Origin: Harryflintia acetispora
Lineage (GTDB): Bacteria; Bacillota; Clostridia; Oscillospirales; Ruminococcaceae
Direction of reading: 5' to 3'
Assembly (NCBI GenBank): GCA_004340125.1
Contig: SLUK01000002.1
Location: 62,001 to 126,000 of the forward strand
DNA length: 64,000 nt
Below, piece after piece: positions 34,103 through 42,465 of the stretch (its first letter is position 1; each line of letters starts with the position of its first letter). The translations under genes were made by a program, and so were the position numbers. The notes below the pieces were generated by a model. It searched no databases. It worked only from the letters and a program-made list of their open reading frames with translations, and was not told the origin of the DNA.

Positions 34103-34955
34103 GGGCATGGTGCGCGCGATTGCCGCCCAGGTGGCCGGGCGGGTTTTGCAGCAGTCCGGGAATGCCGGCAGGAGCCTTGGCGCGGTGCCGCTCGAAATCT
34201 CGGCGCGGCACGTCCACCTCTCGCAGCAGGACGTCGAGGCGCTGTTCGGTCCGGGCTACAGCCTAAGTGAAAAGCGGCCGCTCTCCCAACCGGGGCAGTT
34301 CCTCTGTAACGAGCGGGTCACTTTGCTGACCCCGAAGGGGGAGCTGCGCGCGGTCGCGGTGCTTGGCCCCGCGCGGGAGCACACCCAGGTCGAGCTGTCG
34401 CAAACCGATGCGCGTGCGCTCGGGCTGCAGGCCCCGGTGCGCCTTTCGGGCGACACGGCGGGCTGTCCCGGGATACACATCATGAGCGAGCGCACCGTGG
34501 TTTTCGCTCCCGAGTCGGTGATGGTGGCGCAAAACCATATCCACATGGCCCCCGCGGATGCGCAGCGCTTCGGGGTGCACGACAACCAGCGCGTGCGGGT
34601 GCGCGCCATGACCGCGCGGCCAATCACCTTTGAGGATGTGGTGGTGCGGGTCAGCGGGCAGTTTTCGCTCGCCATGCACATCGACTTCGACGAGGCCAAC
34701 GCCTGCCTGTGCCAAAGCGGGGACAAGGGCGAGCTGCTTTGCGGCGGGACAATGCCGGTAAAACCGCCCGAACTGCCGGAGCCGGTATGCCGTGAAGCCG
34801 CCCCGGCCGCGCGGCGGCAGGTGATCTGCGAGGAGGAGGCGAAGCGGCTCTGCGCTGCGGGCGAGCGTACCCTGGCCCTGCAAAAGGGAACGCTCTTGAC
34901 CCCCTCGGCCAGGGATGTGCTGCGCGAACGCAAGATCGACGTGCGGTACGTCTAA
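34095..34955 (+). CDS. pduL: PduL-type phosphotransacylase (EutD role)
   Basis: 286 residues. Converts acetyl-CoA and phosphate to acetyl phosphate and recycles CoA inside the compartment. PduL marks: SARHVHLS (about 36-43), NHIHM and MHIDFDEANA, whose His residues bind zinc. The N-terminus (MVRAIAAQVAGRVLQQ) is a likely encapsulation helix. Residues about 235-286 (EEEAKRLCAAGERTLALQKG, then TPSARDVLRERKIDV) form an extra C-terminal piece like that seen in EutQ/EutT relatives. Confidence 0.9.
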   Translation: MDEGMVRAIAAQVAGRVLQQSGNAGRSLGAVPLEISARHVHLSQQDVEALFGPGYSLSEKRPLSQPGQFLCNERVTLLTPKGELRAVAVLGPAREHTQVELSQTDARALGLQAPVRLSGDTAGCPGIHIMSERTVVFAPESVMVAQNHIHMAPADAQRFGVHDNQRVRVRAMTARPITFEDVVVRVSGQFSLAMHIDFDEANACLCQSGDKGELLCGGTMPVKPPELPEPVCREAAPAARRQVICEEEAKRLCAAGERTLALQKGTLLTPSARDVLRERKIDVRYV

Positions 34956-34984
34956 CATGAAACAATAACGGAAGGGTGAAGACG

Positions 34985-35254
34985 ATGATAATCGGCGAGG
35001 TGATCGGCAACGTCTGGGCGACCAAGAAGGAGCCGGCCTTAAACGGGCTCAAGCTGATGGTGGTACGGGAGCTGACCCCGGACGGCAAGCCTGCGGGCCC
35101 GACGCTGGTGGCGGCGGATGTGGTGGGCGCCGGGATCGGCGAGCGGGTACTGGTGGTTTCGGGCAGCACGGCCCGGCGCGCGGTGGGGCAAAGCGAGCCC
35201 CCGGTGGACGCGGCCATCGTCGGGATCATCGACAGCGTGGAGGCAAAATGTTGA
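34985..35254 (+). CDS. eutN: Microcompartment vertex protein EutN
   Basis: 89 residues, a BMC-P (CcmL/EutN) protein that forms pentamers capping shell vertices. Sequence: MIIGEVIGNVWATKKEPALN, then VAADVVGAGIGERVLVVSGS and AAIVGIIDSVE. ATG 34985 has GGAAGGG 8 nt upstream; a GTG 9 nt earlier is unlikely. Confidence 0.95.
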   Translation: MIIGEVIGNVWATKKEPALNGLKLMVVRELTPDGKPAGPTLVAADVVGAGIGERVLVVSGSTARRAVGQSEPPVDAAIVGIIDSVEAKC

Positions 35255-35265
35255 AGGATGGTCTC

Positions 35266-35616
35266 ATGATGGACGAAAACAAGCAGCGCGTCATCCAGGA
35301 ATACGTGCCCGGCAAGCAGGTCACCTTGGCGCACCTGATCGCGCATCCGGTCGAGGACCTGTATAAAAAGCTCGGGATCGCGGGGGAGCACGGCGAAGCC
35401 ATCGGGATTCTGACCATCACGCCCAGCGAGGCGGCCATCATCGCGGCGGACGTGGCGACCAAGGCGGCCGCCGTGGCGATCGCCTTTGTGGACCGGTTTT
35501 CCGGGTCGCTGGTGGTCACCGGGGACGTGGAGAGCGTCGAGGCCTCCCTCGGCGCGGTGCTCGGCCTGCTCTGCGGTACGCTGGGCTTTTCGGACGCGCC
35601 CATCACCCGCTCATGA
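35266..35616 (+). CDS. eutS: Microcompartment shell protein EutS
   Basis: 116 residues, a circularly permuted BMC domain forming bent hexamers. Sequence: RVIQEYVPGKQVTLAHLIAH, then GILTITPSEAAIIAADVATK. ATG 35266 has AAGGA 7 nt upstream; ATG 35269 or 35248 are alternatives. Its stop overlaps eutP by 4 nt. Confidence 0.95.
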   Translation: MMDENKQRVIQEYVPGKQVTLAHLIAHPVEDLYKKLGIAGEHGEAIGILTITPSEAAIIAADVATKAAAVAIAFVDRFSGSLVVTGDVESVEASLGAVLGLLCGTLGFSDAPITRS

Positions 35617-36071
35617 GCGAGGCGAGGATCATGCTGGTGGGACGCACCAGCTGCGGAAAAACCAGCTTCTGCCAGGCGATGAGGGGGCAGGAGCTGCGCT
35701 ACCAAAAGACCCAGACGGTGCAGGTTGTGGGCAGCGCGATCGATACGCCTGGGGAGTATATTGAAAACCGCAGCCTTTACCGGGCGCTGGTAGTCACCGC
35801 GGCGGACGCCGACCTGATCGTGCTGGTGCAGTCCGCCACCGACGAGCAGAGCGTCTTTGCCCCGGGCTTCGTGTCGATGTTTCAAAAGCCCGCCATCGGG
35901 CTGGTGACGAAAGTCGACCTGGCGCCGGATACCGCGTGCAGGGAGAGGGCCGCGCAGTGGCTGGGCCTGGCGGGCTGCGGGCAGGTTTTCATGGTGAGCA
36001 ACCTCAGCGGCGAGGGCGTGCGGGAGGTGCTCGCCTATCTTGAAGGCTTGGGCTGGGAGGGAGACAGATGA
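35613..36071 (+). CDS. eutP: EutP, GTPase-like protein
   Basis: 152 residues. P-loop GRTSCGKTS near the N-terminus, DTPGEY (Walker B-like switch) and TKVD (G4). EutP/PduV proteins have been linked to compartment placement, and acetate kinase activity has been reported for a homologue; which applies here is unknown. Translationally coupled to eutS and eutG through 4-nt overlaps. Confidence 0.92.
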   Translation: MSEARIMLVGRTSCGKTSFCQAMRGQELRYQKTQTVQVVGSAIDTPGEYIENRSLYRALVVTAADADLIVLVQSATDEQSVFAPGFVSMFQKPAIGLVTKVDLAPDTACRERAAQWLGLAGCGQVFMVSNLSGEGVREVLAYLEGLGWEGDR

Positions 36072-37210
36072 ACACATTTTCACTAAAAACCAAGGTTTAT
36101 ACCGGACCGGGCTCGCTCGAAGCACTGAGAAACCTTTCGGCGCGCTCGGCCTTCCTGGTCTGCGACCCGTTCATGGTCCGCTCGAAGATGGCGGACCTCG
36201 TGAGCGGCCCGCTCGGGGAGCGGGGGATCAGCTGCCGGGTGTTTTCTGAGGTGGTTCCCGATCCGACGGTGCAGGCGGTGGCAAAGGGCGTCAAGGCGAT
36301 CGGGGAGGTACTGCCTGACCTGGTGGTGGCGCTGGGCGGCGGCTCGGCCATCGATACCGCCAAGGCGGTGCTGAAAATTTATACCGGCGGCGGGCAGGCG
36401 CGCCCGTTCTTTGTCGCCATCCCCACGACCAGCGGGACCGGCAGCGAGGTGACCGCCTTCTCGGTGGTGTCCGATCCGGGAAAGGCAGTCAAATACCCGT
36501 TGGTGGATGAAGAGATGCTCCCCAATATCGCGATCCTCGACCCAGCGCTCACCCTGAGCGTGCCGGCGGCGGTCACTGCCGATACCGGGATGGATGTGTT
36601 CACCCACGCGCTGGAGGCCTATGTCTCCCCGCAGGCGACCGACTTCACCGATGCGCTGGCGCAGAAGGCGATCACGCTGGTCTGCCAGAACCTGCCGCAG
36701 CTTTACCGCGACGGGAAGGACGAGTGCCGCCGCGAGCGGCTGCACAACGCCTCCTGCATGGCGGGGATCGCCTTCAACGAGGCAAGCCTCGGGCTCAACC
36801 ACGGGATGGCCCACGCCTTGGGCGGGCGGTTCCATATCCCCCACGGGCGCAGCAATGCCCTGCTGCTGCCCGATGTGATTTCCTACAACGCCGGGCTCAT
36901 GGGGAACGAATGCCCCGAGAGCCTGCGCGCGCGGGCGCGGTACGCCGAGCTCGCAAAAATGCTCGGCCTGCCGGCGGCCAATCCGCTAGCCGGCGCATAT
37001 AACCTGATCGGCACGGTGCGCGGGCTGCTGGATACGCTCTCCTTCCCCAAGGGGATCGCCGGGACGGGGCTCGGGCGGCAGGAGTTCGAGGAGGGGCTGC
37101 CCGATCTCAGCCGGGCGGCGCTCGAGGACCGGTGCACCGGCGCCAACCCGGTGCCGGTGGCCTTGGAGCAGATCGAGGCGATCTACCGCAGAGCTTATCG
37201 CGGGCGATAA
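36068..37210 (+). CDS. eutG: Iron-dependent alcohol dehydrogenase EutG
   Basis: 380 residues. Reduces acetaldehyde to ethanol and regenerates NAD+ for EutE. Fe-ADH marks: ALGGGSAIDTAKA (cofactor), PTTSGTGSEVTAF, DVFTHALEAYVS and NHGMAHALGGRFHIPHGRSN (metal ligands). Last gene of the eut operon, starting 4 nt inside eutP and ending just before a terminator. Confidence 0.94.
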   Translation: MNTFSLKTKVYTGPGSLEALRNLSARSAFLVCDPFMVRSKMADLVSGPLGERGISCRVFSEVVPDPTVQAVAKGVKAIGEVLPDLVVALGGGSAIDTAKAVLKIYTGGGQARPFFVAIPTTSGTGSEVTAFSVVSDPGKAVKYPLVDEEMLPNIAILDPALTLSVPAAVTADTGMDVFTHALEAYVSPQATDFTDALAQKAITLVCQNLPQLYRDGKDECRRERLHNASCMAGIAFNEASLGLNHGMAHALGGRFHIPHGRSNALLLPDVISYNAGLMGNECPESLRARARYAELAKMLGLPAANPLAGAYNLIGTVRGLLDTLSFPKGIAGTGLGRQEFEEGLPDLSRAALEDRCTGANPVPVALEQIEAIYRRAYRGR

Positions 37211-37218
37211 ATGGTATA

Positions 37219-37259
37219 AAAAAGCAGGCTGCCGATGGAGTCGGCAGCCCGCTTTCTCT
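37219..37259. terminator. Terminator after eutG
   Basis: AAGCAGGCTGCCGA pairs with TCGGCAGCC-CGCTT around TGGAG, followed by TCTCTC. It also lies after the minus-strand ECF gene, where an A-rich run gives T's on that strand, so it probably works both ways. Confidence 0.8.
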
Positions 37260-37270
37260 CTATAGGGCGG

Positions 37271-37894
37271 TTACTTCTTTAAGTATTTCAGCAGCGGCCG
37301 CGCAACCGCCGCGCCCAGGACCGAGGCCACCAGCGCTTCGATCACCCCGTTGAGGGCGATCACCCCGCCAATGAAGCCGAGCAGCGCCTCGAAGGTCATG
37401 TTCTTGGCCGCCGCATAGCTGGGGCCGAAGAAGAAATAAATCCCCCCCATCACCAGGATGGTGTTGGTTATCGACCCGAGAAAGCCCGCGAGCACGCAGC
37501 CGAGCGTCTGGGATTTGTGATGGCGGCAAAGGAGGCCGAAGACCGCCCCCGCGACCACCCCGATCAGGATGCGCGGCAGGAAGGCGATCAGCAGCGAAAG
37601 AAAGCTGCCGCTGTCCGAGCCGGGCACCGGGACGAAGGGGGAGAAGACGAAGGAAAGCGGCGTGGGGGAGAAGGTGTTGGTCAAGAAACTGGTCAGTCCG
37701 AAGCAGAAGCCGAGCAGCGCGCCCTTTTTGGGACCGAGCAGGATCGCCCCGATGATGACCGGGATATGGATGGTCGTCGCGCGGATCGGCCCGACCGGGA
37801 TGTACCCGAGGAAGGGGACCAGCGCCAGCAGCGCGATGATCGCGATGAGCAGCGAGGTCTGGGTGAGCTCGGTGACCCTTTGGTTTGTTTTCAT
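37271..37894 (-). CDS. ECF transporter S component, probably pantothenate
   Basis: 207 residues with about six membrane segments. The stretch GPIRATTIHIPVIIGAILLG is typical of ECF substrate-capture subunits, which work with shared energising proteins not present here. It lies 84 nt after coaX on the same strand, so pantothenate (a PanT-like role) is the likely substrate, by context. RBS AAGGAGG. Confidence 0.82.
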   Translation of the reverse strand: MKTNQRVTELTQTSLLIAIIALLALVPFLGYIPVGPIRATTIHIPVIIGAILLGPKKGALLGFCFGLTSFLTNTFSPTPLSFVFSPFVPVPGSDSGSFLSLLIAFLPRILIGVVAGAVFGLLCRHHKSQTLGCVLAGFLGSITNTILVMGGIYFFFGPSYAAAKNMTFEALLGFIGGVIALNGVIEALVASVLGAAVARPLLKYLKK

Positions 37895-37978
37895 AAAGTC
37901 CTCCTTGCTGTCGCTCCCGCCGTTGCGGGATGCAACGCATGTTTTTGCCGGGAATCCCCCCGGCGGGGACGGGAAGCG

Positions 37979-38743
37979 TCAGGAGTTGCGCAGGTAGATG
38001 GCCCGCAGCCCCAGGAGATTGAGGTTCGGCTCGTGCGTGACCTCGCTTTCGCAGCAGGGGACGATCTGGCCGGATAACCCGCCTGTCAGAATACAGGTCA
38101 GGCTTTCGCCATAGATCGCCCGGTAGCGCGAGATCAGCCCGTCCGTCATCGCCGCCGCACCGTAGACGGCGCCGCCCAGCATGGCCTCCTGGGTGTTTTT
38201 CCCAAGCAGTGCGCCGGGAGGGGCCACCCCCAGCCGGGGCAGACAGGCGGTGCGCTCGGCGAGCGCGTCCAGGGAAATCTGCACCCCGGCCATGATCGCC
38301 TTGCCCACCAGGGCCCCGCTCCCGTCCAGGGCGGCCACGGTGGTCGCCGTGCCGAAATCGAAAATCACGCAGGGGGGGTTACACAGCTGCAGCGCCCCCA
38401 CGGCGCCGCAGACCAGGTCCGGCCCGGTCCCCACGGGATTGTCGATCTTGAGGTTGAGCCCGGTCTTGATCCCCGGGCCGACGGTGAGCACCCGCGGCGC
38501 GCCGATGAGGTGCAGCGCCTCCTCCAGTACCGGAAGCAGCAGCGGCACCACCGAGGAGACGATCGCCCCTTCGAAGGAAACGCCGCCGAACCCGTACAGG
38601 GAGAGCAGCTCGCGCAGCTGCGCGGCATAGAGCCCGGCCGTGCGCCGCTCGTCGGTATCCAGGCGCAGCACGAAGGAGAGACGCTCCCCTATGAAGCCGC
38701 CCGCCTTGATCTGGGCGTTGCCGATGTCCACCGTCAGTATCAT
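37979..38743 (-). CDS. coaX: Type III pantothenate kinase
   Basis: 254 residues, normal length. First step of CoA synthesis. Type III marks: MILTVDIGNAQIKAG (phosphate 1), GPGIKTGLNLKIDNP, GTGPDLVCGAVGA and FDFGTATTVAAL. Small departures are seen: GNA for the usual GNT, and PDLV where G-x-D-R is common. RBS AAAGGAGG. It heads a two-gene unit with the ECF S component. Confidence 0.93.
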   Translation of the reverse strand: MILTVDIGNAQIKAGGFIGERLSFVLRLDTDERRTAGLYAAQLRELLSLYGFGGVSFEGAIVSSVVPLLLPVLEEALHLIGAPRVLTVGPGIKTGLNLKIDNPVGTGPDLVCGAVGALQLCNPPCVIFDFGTATTVAALDGSGALVGKAIMAGVQISLDALAERTACLPRLGVAPPGALLGKNTQEAMLGGAVYGAAAMTDGLISRYRAIYGESLTCILTGGLSGQIVPCCESEVTHEPNLNLLGLRAIYLRNS

Positions 38744-38900
38744 ACCGCTCCTCCTTTGATCCCGTTGACTGCATTATACCCCCAAAAGGACCCCAAAAGC
38801 AAGAAGTCGGGAAAAGAGAGAAAGAATTCTGACGCACCGCCCCGGCATTTTCAACACAATCTCTTTTGAAATGCGAAAAATCTTGGTTTTCTTTTGCCGC

Positions 38901-38929
38901 TTGCGCCGGATGCTTCAATTTGCTATAGT
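38901..38929 (+). promoter_or_regulatory. Promoter of the AEC transporter gene
   Basis: TTGCGC (38901-38906), a 17-nt spacer and TATAGT (38924-38929). A terminator follows before the gene. Confidence 0.5.
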
Positions 38930-38941
38930 AAATATGCGAGG

Positions 38942-38980
38942 ATCGCGTTACAACCCAGTGGATGTAACGCGATTTTTTGT
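38942..38980 (+). terminator. Leader terminator (attenuator) before the AEC gene
   Basis: ATCGCGTTACA (38942-38952) pairs with TGTAACGCGAT (38963-38973), followed by TTTTTT. It lies between promoter and start codon, so transcription is probably conditional. A small alternative hairpin GCG-AGGAT-CGC just upstream overlaps its left arm. Confidence 0.7.
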
Positions 38981-39001
38981 TTCAGGAGAGGAGTATGGAA
39001 A

Positions 39002-39910
39002 ATGGATATTTGGCTTCAGGCGGCAATTTATCTGGCGACGATGTGCCTCGGGTTCCTGCTCAAACGGGTGGGCATCTTTCAAAGGGAGAACAGCAGCGTC
39101 TTTGCAAGCATCATATTTTACGCCACCCTGCCCGCGCTGGTCGTCAGCAGCTACGCCGGAGTGGAGGTGACGCTGTGGTTCATGGTCGCCTTTTTCCTGG
39201 GGATTTTCAGCAACCTGTTTAACCTTGCCGCCGGCGCGCTGGCCTCGCGGGGAAGGAAGCCCCAGGAGCGGGCGATCTATTTCATCAATACGCCGGGGTT
39301 CAACCTCGGCGGGATCGCGATTCCCTTCCTCCAGTCCTTCTATCCGGCCGGCGTGCCCTACCTGTGCATGTTCGACACGGCGGACTCCTTTTTCACGATG
39401 GGGACGACCTACTCCATCGCCAAGCTGCTCTTCGGGCAGAAAAAGGGGATCCTTGCACAGCTGCGTGAAATCTGCCGCTCCCTGCTGAGCTCGGTCCCCT
39501 TTATCGCTTACCTGTTCATGACAATTATTTCACTGCTGCACCTATCCCTCCCCGCCCCGGTGATGGAGCTGGCGGGCTTTGTCGGCAAGGCGAACGCGCC
39601 GCTGGTGATGCTCATGCTGGGCGTCTCGTTTGAGCTGCAAATCAAGAAGGAGGATCTCAAGGACATCCTCTCCATCCTGGGATTGCGGCTGGCCTGCAGC
39701 GTGGCCCTGTTCATCTTCATCCTGTATTTCCTGCCCGGCCCCGCCCTGATGAAGCAGGTGCTGGCCGTCTGCGTCTTTGCGCCGATCCCGAACCTGTGCA
39801 TGATCTATTCGCACAAGATCGACAGCAATTCGTCGGTCGCGAGCACGCTCAACCCGGTGGCTATCATCCTGTCCATCATCTTCATGTCCGTCGCCATGTC
39901 GCTGGTTTGA
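39002..39910 (+). CDS. AEC-family transporter
   Basis: 302 residues with about eight to ten membrane segments. The pattern (AIYLATMCLGFLLKRVGIFQ, YFINTPGFNLGGIAIP, later NLCMIYSHKIDSNSSVAST) is that of auxin efflux carrier/malate permease-type transporters in bacteria, whose substrates are often organic acids. ATG 39002 has GGAGAGGAG about 9 nt upstream; an out-of-frame ATG at 38995 lies closer. Substrate unknown. Confidence 0.85.
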   Translation: MDIWLQAAIYLATMCLGFLLKRVGIFQRENSSVFASIIFYATLPALVVSSYAGVEVTLWFMVAFFLGIFSNLFNLAAGALASRGRKPQERAIYFINTPGFNLGGIAIPFLQSFYPAGVPYLCMFDTADSFFTMGTTYSIAKLLFGQKKGILAQLREICRSLLSSVPFIAYLFMTIISLLHLSLPAPVMELAGFVGKANAPLVMLMLGVSFELQIKKEDLKDILSILGLRLACSVALFIFILYFLPGPALMKQVLAVCVFAPIPNLCMIYSHKIDSNSSVASTLNPVAIILSIIFMSVAMSLV

Positions 39911-39941
39911 TTGAGCGGACCGGAGCGGGGCGGCAGGCGGC

Positions 39942-42029
39942 TCAGATGCCAAAGAGCAGCCTGCCATAGGTCGGGAAGGGCCAGTACCCCTCGCCGACGA
40001 GGAGCTCCAGCTCGTCGGCCGCGGCGCGCAGCTCCCGCATGTCGCAGAAGACCACGTCCTTGTAGCAGTCGGCCTGCGCCTTCAGGTCCCCGCGGCTTTT
40101 GACGCCCAGCAGGTCGCTTTCCAACTTCCTGGCCTTTTTGTATAAACCGCTCCCCAGTGACGAGAGCTCCGAAACAAGCTCCCATTCGAGGTCACAGTCA
40201 AGGTCGGCGTCCAGTGCCTTTTTGGCCGCGGCTCCCTCGCACAGGTCCTTGGAATAGGCGCAGACCGCGGGGATAATGTCCTTTTTGACCATATCCAGCA
40301 TGGCAAGGGCTTCGATGTTCAGCGTCTTGCAGTAGTTTTCGAGCAGGATCTCATAGCGGGAATGCATCTCCGCTCCACTGAAAATATGATGCTTTTGGAA
40401 GAGCGCGATATTTTTTTCTGTGACCAAATAGGGCAGCGCGTCCACCGTGGTCTTGAGGTTTAGAAGCCCCCGGCGCTTGGCCTCGGCCGCCCACTCATCG
40501 GAATAGTTGTTGCCGTTGAAGACGATCCGCTTGTGCTGACGGTAGGTGTCCCGGATGAGGTTGTGCAGCTCCGAGGGGAAATCCCCGGCCCCTTCAAGGA
40601 TGTCCGCAAACTGACAGAGCGCCTCGGCGACGATGGTGTTGAGCACGGTGTTGGGCCCGGAGATCGAATGGGTCGAGCCGAGCATGCGGAACTCGAACTT
40701 GTTGCCGGTGAAGGCGAAGGGCGAGGTGCGGTTGCGGTCGGTGGCGTCCCGTGGGAAGCGGGGCAGCACATGGACCCCCACGCGCAGCTCCTCCTTGGTC
40801 TTGGGGTCGCAGCTGGAGCCCTGCTCGATCGAATCGAGCACCCCGGTCAGCTCATCGCCCAAAAACATCGACACGATGGCCGGCGGCGCCTCGCTGGCGC
40901 CCAGGCGGTGGTCGTTGCCCGCCCCGGCGACCGAGACGCGCAGCAGGTCCTGGTATTCGTCCACCGCCTTGATGACGGCGCACAGGAAAAGCAGAAACTG
41001 CGCGTTCTCGCCGGGGGAGTCGCCCGGCTCGAGGAGGTTGAGTCCGGTGTCGGTGCAGATCGACCAGTTGTTGTGCTTGCCCGAGCCGTTGACCCCGGCG
41101 AAGGGCTTTTCATGCAGCAGACAGGCCATGCCGTGGCGGCGGGCGACCTTCTTCATCATCTCCATGGTCAGCTGGTTGTGGTCGGCGGCGATGTTGGTGG
41201 TGGTGAAGATGGGGGCCAGCTCGTGCTGGGCGGGGGCGACCTCGTTGTGCTCGGTCTTGGCCGAGATGCCGAGCTTCCAGAGCTCTTCGTCCAGATCCCG
41301 CATGAACTCCTTGACCCGCGGCTTGATCGCCCCGAAGTAGTGGTCCTCAAGCTCCTGGCCCTTCGGAGGTCTGGCACCGAAGAGGGTGCGCCCGCAGAAG
41401 ACCAGGTCCTTGCGCTGCTCATAAAGCGCGCGGTCGATGAGGAAATATTCCTGCTCGCACCCGACGGTGGTGTTGACCCGGCCCGCCTCGGTGCCGAAGA
41501 GCCGCAAGATGCGCATGGCCTGTTTGCTGAAGACCTCCATCGAACGTAGCAGGGGGGTCTTTTTGTCCAGAGCCTCGCCGCCGTAGGAATAGAAAACGGT
41601 GGGGATGCACAGGGTGCCGTCCTTGATGAACGCATAGGAGGTGGGGTCCCAGGCGGTGTAGCCCCGCGCCTCAAAGGTGGCGCGCAGTCCGCCCGAGGGG
41701 AAGGAGGAGGCGTCCGGCTCGCCTTTGACGAGCTCCTTGCCGGAGAACTCCATGATCACATTGCCCTCTGCGGTGGGGGAGATGAAGCTGTCGTGCTTCT
41801 CGGCGGTGATCCCGGTCATCGGCTGGAACCAGTGGGTGAAATGGGTCGCGCCCTTCTCCACCGCCCAATCCTTCATGGCGTTGGCGACCACATTGGCGAG
41901 TGCCGGGTCGAGCTTCTTGCCGGTCTGCATGGTGCGCCGCAGCGCCTGATAGGTTTCGCGCGGCAGGCGCTCCTTCATCACGCTGTCCGAAAAGACCATG
42001 CTGCCGAAAATCTGCGGGGTGTCGGCCAT
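39942..42029 (-). CDS. glnN: Glutamine synthetase type III
   Basis: 695 residues, the size of the GSIII family and much larger than GSI. Makes glutamine from glutamate, ammonia and ATP. Conserved segments: PMTGITAEKHDSF, VGCEQEYFLIDR, AKTEHNEVAPAQHELAP, FAGVNGSGKHNNWS and NRTSPFAFTGNKFEFR. RBS AAAGGAGG. Its promoter and leader face the glnA promoter. The leader carries a terminator whose left arm can be trapped in an AAAGGC-loop hairpin, so it is probably under ANTAR antitermination. Confidence 0.95.
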   Translation of the reverse strand: MADTPQIFGSMVFSDSVMKERLPRETYQALRRTMQTGKKLDPALANVVANAMKDWAVEKGATHFTHWFQPMTGITAEKHDSFISPTAEGNVIMEFSGKELVKGEPDASSFPSGGLRATFEARGYTAWDPTSYAFIKDGTLCIPTVFYSYGGEALDKKTPLLRSMEVFSKQAMRILRLFGTEAGRVNTTVGCEQEYFLIDRALYEQRKDLVFCGRTLFGARPPKGQELEDHYFGAIKPRVKEFMRDLDEELWKLGISAKTEHNEVAPAQHELAPIFTTTNIAADHNQLTMEMMKKVARRHGMACLLHEKPFAGVNGSGKHNNWSICTDTGLNLLEPGDSPGENAQFLLFLCAVIKAVDEYQDLLRVSVAGAGNDHRLGASEAPPAIVSMFLGDELTGVLDSIEQGSSCDPKTKEELRVGVHVLPRFPRDATDRNRTSPFAFTGNKFEFRMLGSTHSISGPNTVLNTIVAEALCQFADILEGAGDFPSELHNLIRDTYRQHKRIVFNGNNYSDEWAAEAKRRGLLNLKTTVDALPYLVTEKNIALFQKHHIFSGAEMHSRYEILLENYCKTLNIEALAMLDMVKKDIIPAVCAYSKDLCEGAAAKKALDADLDCDLEWELVSELSSLGSGLYKKARKLESDLLGVKSRGDLKAQADCYKDVVFCDMRELRAAADELELLVGEGYWPFPTYGRLLFGI

Positions 42030-42062
42030 ACTTGGATTCCTCCTTTACGCGGTTGCAAAATG

Positions 42063-42101
42063 AAAAGGCGCCGCAGGAATATCCCTGCGGCGCCTTTGCC
42101 G
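42063..42101 (-). promoter_or_regulatory. glnN leader: terminator with alternative AAAGGC hairpin
   Basis: On the minus strand AAAGGCGCCGCAGG (42097-42084) pairs with CCTGCGGCGCCTTT and is followed by TTCATTTT, forming a terminator before glnN. Alternatively CGGC (42101-42098), loop AAAGGC and GCCG (42091-42088) form a small GC-rich hairpin that uses the terminator's left arm. The loop has A at 1 and G at 4, the rule for ANTAR target RNAs. A clear second hairpin is not seen. Confidence 0.7.
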
Positions 42102-42111
42102 TCCTGCGGCC

Positions 42112-42141
42112 ATTATAGTCCCGGACGGGCGGCCTTGTCAA
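42112..42141 (-). promoter_or_regulatory. Promoter of glnN
   Basis: On the minus strand TTGACA (42141-42136), an 18-nt spacer and TATAAT (42117-42112): full consensus hexamers. Confidence 0.85.
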
Positions 42142-42264
42142 GCATGTGTTTTGTGTATTTGCAGCATTTGTAAAATCTTGCTGCAAAATAAAACATGTTA
42201 CCAGAGTTCTACTATTTAAATTCCACAATCTTGCAGCGCTTGGATTAAAATCCTGCAAAATACG

Positions 42265-42294
42265 TTGACAAAGGCTCCACCATGCGGGTATAAT
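42265..42294 (+). promoter_or_regulatory. Promoter of the glnA-dapL gene cluster
   Basis: TTGACA (42265-42270), an 18-nt spacer and TATAAT (42289-42294): full consensus hexamers. The start of transcription should fall just before the first leader hairpin at 42301. Confidence 0.85.
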
Positions 42295-42300
42295 AACAGC

Positions 42301-42368
42301 ATGAACAAAGGCGTTCATCAAAGGATATGCCGGACTGGGCGTACCCTTTGATGAGCGCCCTTTATTTG
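42301..42368 (+). promoter_or_regulatory. glnA leader: ANTAR-type antitermination switch
   Basis: Terminator: GGCGTTCATCAAAGG (42310-42324) pairs with CCTTTGATGAGCGCC (42345-42359), 15 bp with one G-U, followed by CTTTATTTG. Competing fold: ATGAAC (42301-42306), loop AAAGGC, GTTCAT (42313-42318), a perfect 6-bp hairpin that takes the terminator's left arm; the loop has A1 and G4. A second hairpin TATGCC-GGACTG-GGCGTA (42326-42343) follows. An ANTAR protein binding the first hairpin would let transcription continue. The ANTAR gene is the second gene of this transcript. Confidence 0.78.
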
Positions 42369-42465
42369 TGTGGGCGGGGCCCGCGAAAGACGAAAGGGAG
42401 CGGCCGGAGGTCGGCCCCTACCGGCGGTTTTACACCCGGGATTGGGCCAACGAAAGGAGAGTACG
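42369..42465 (+). other. Rest of the glnA 5' UTR
   Basis: Between the leader terminator and glnA. A short hairpin GGCCG-GAGGT-CGGCC lies near 42401-42415, then the RBS AAAGGAGA. No small open frame is convincing. Confidence 0.4.
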
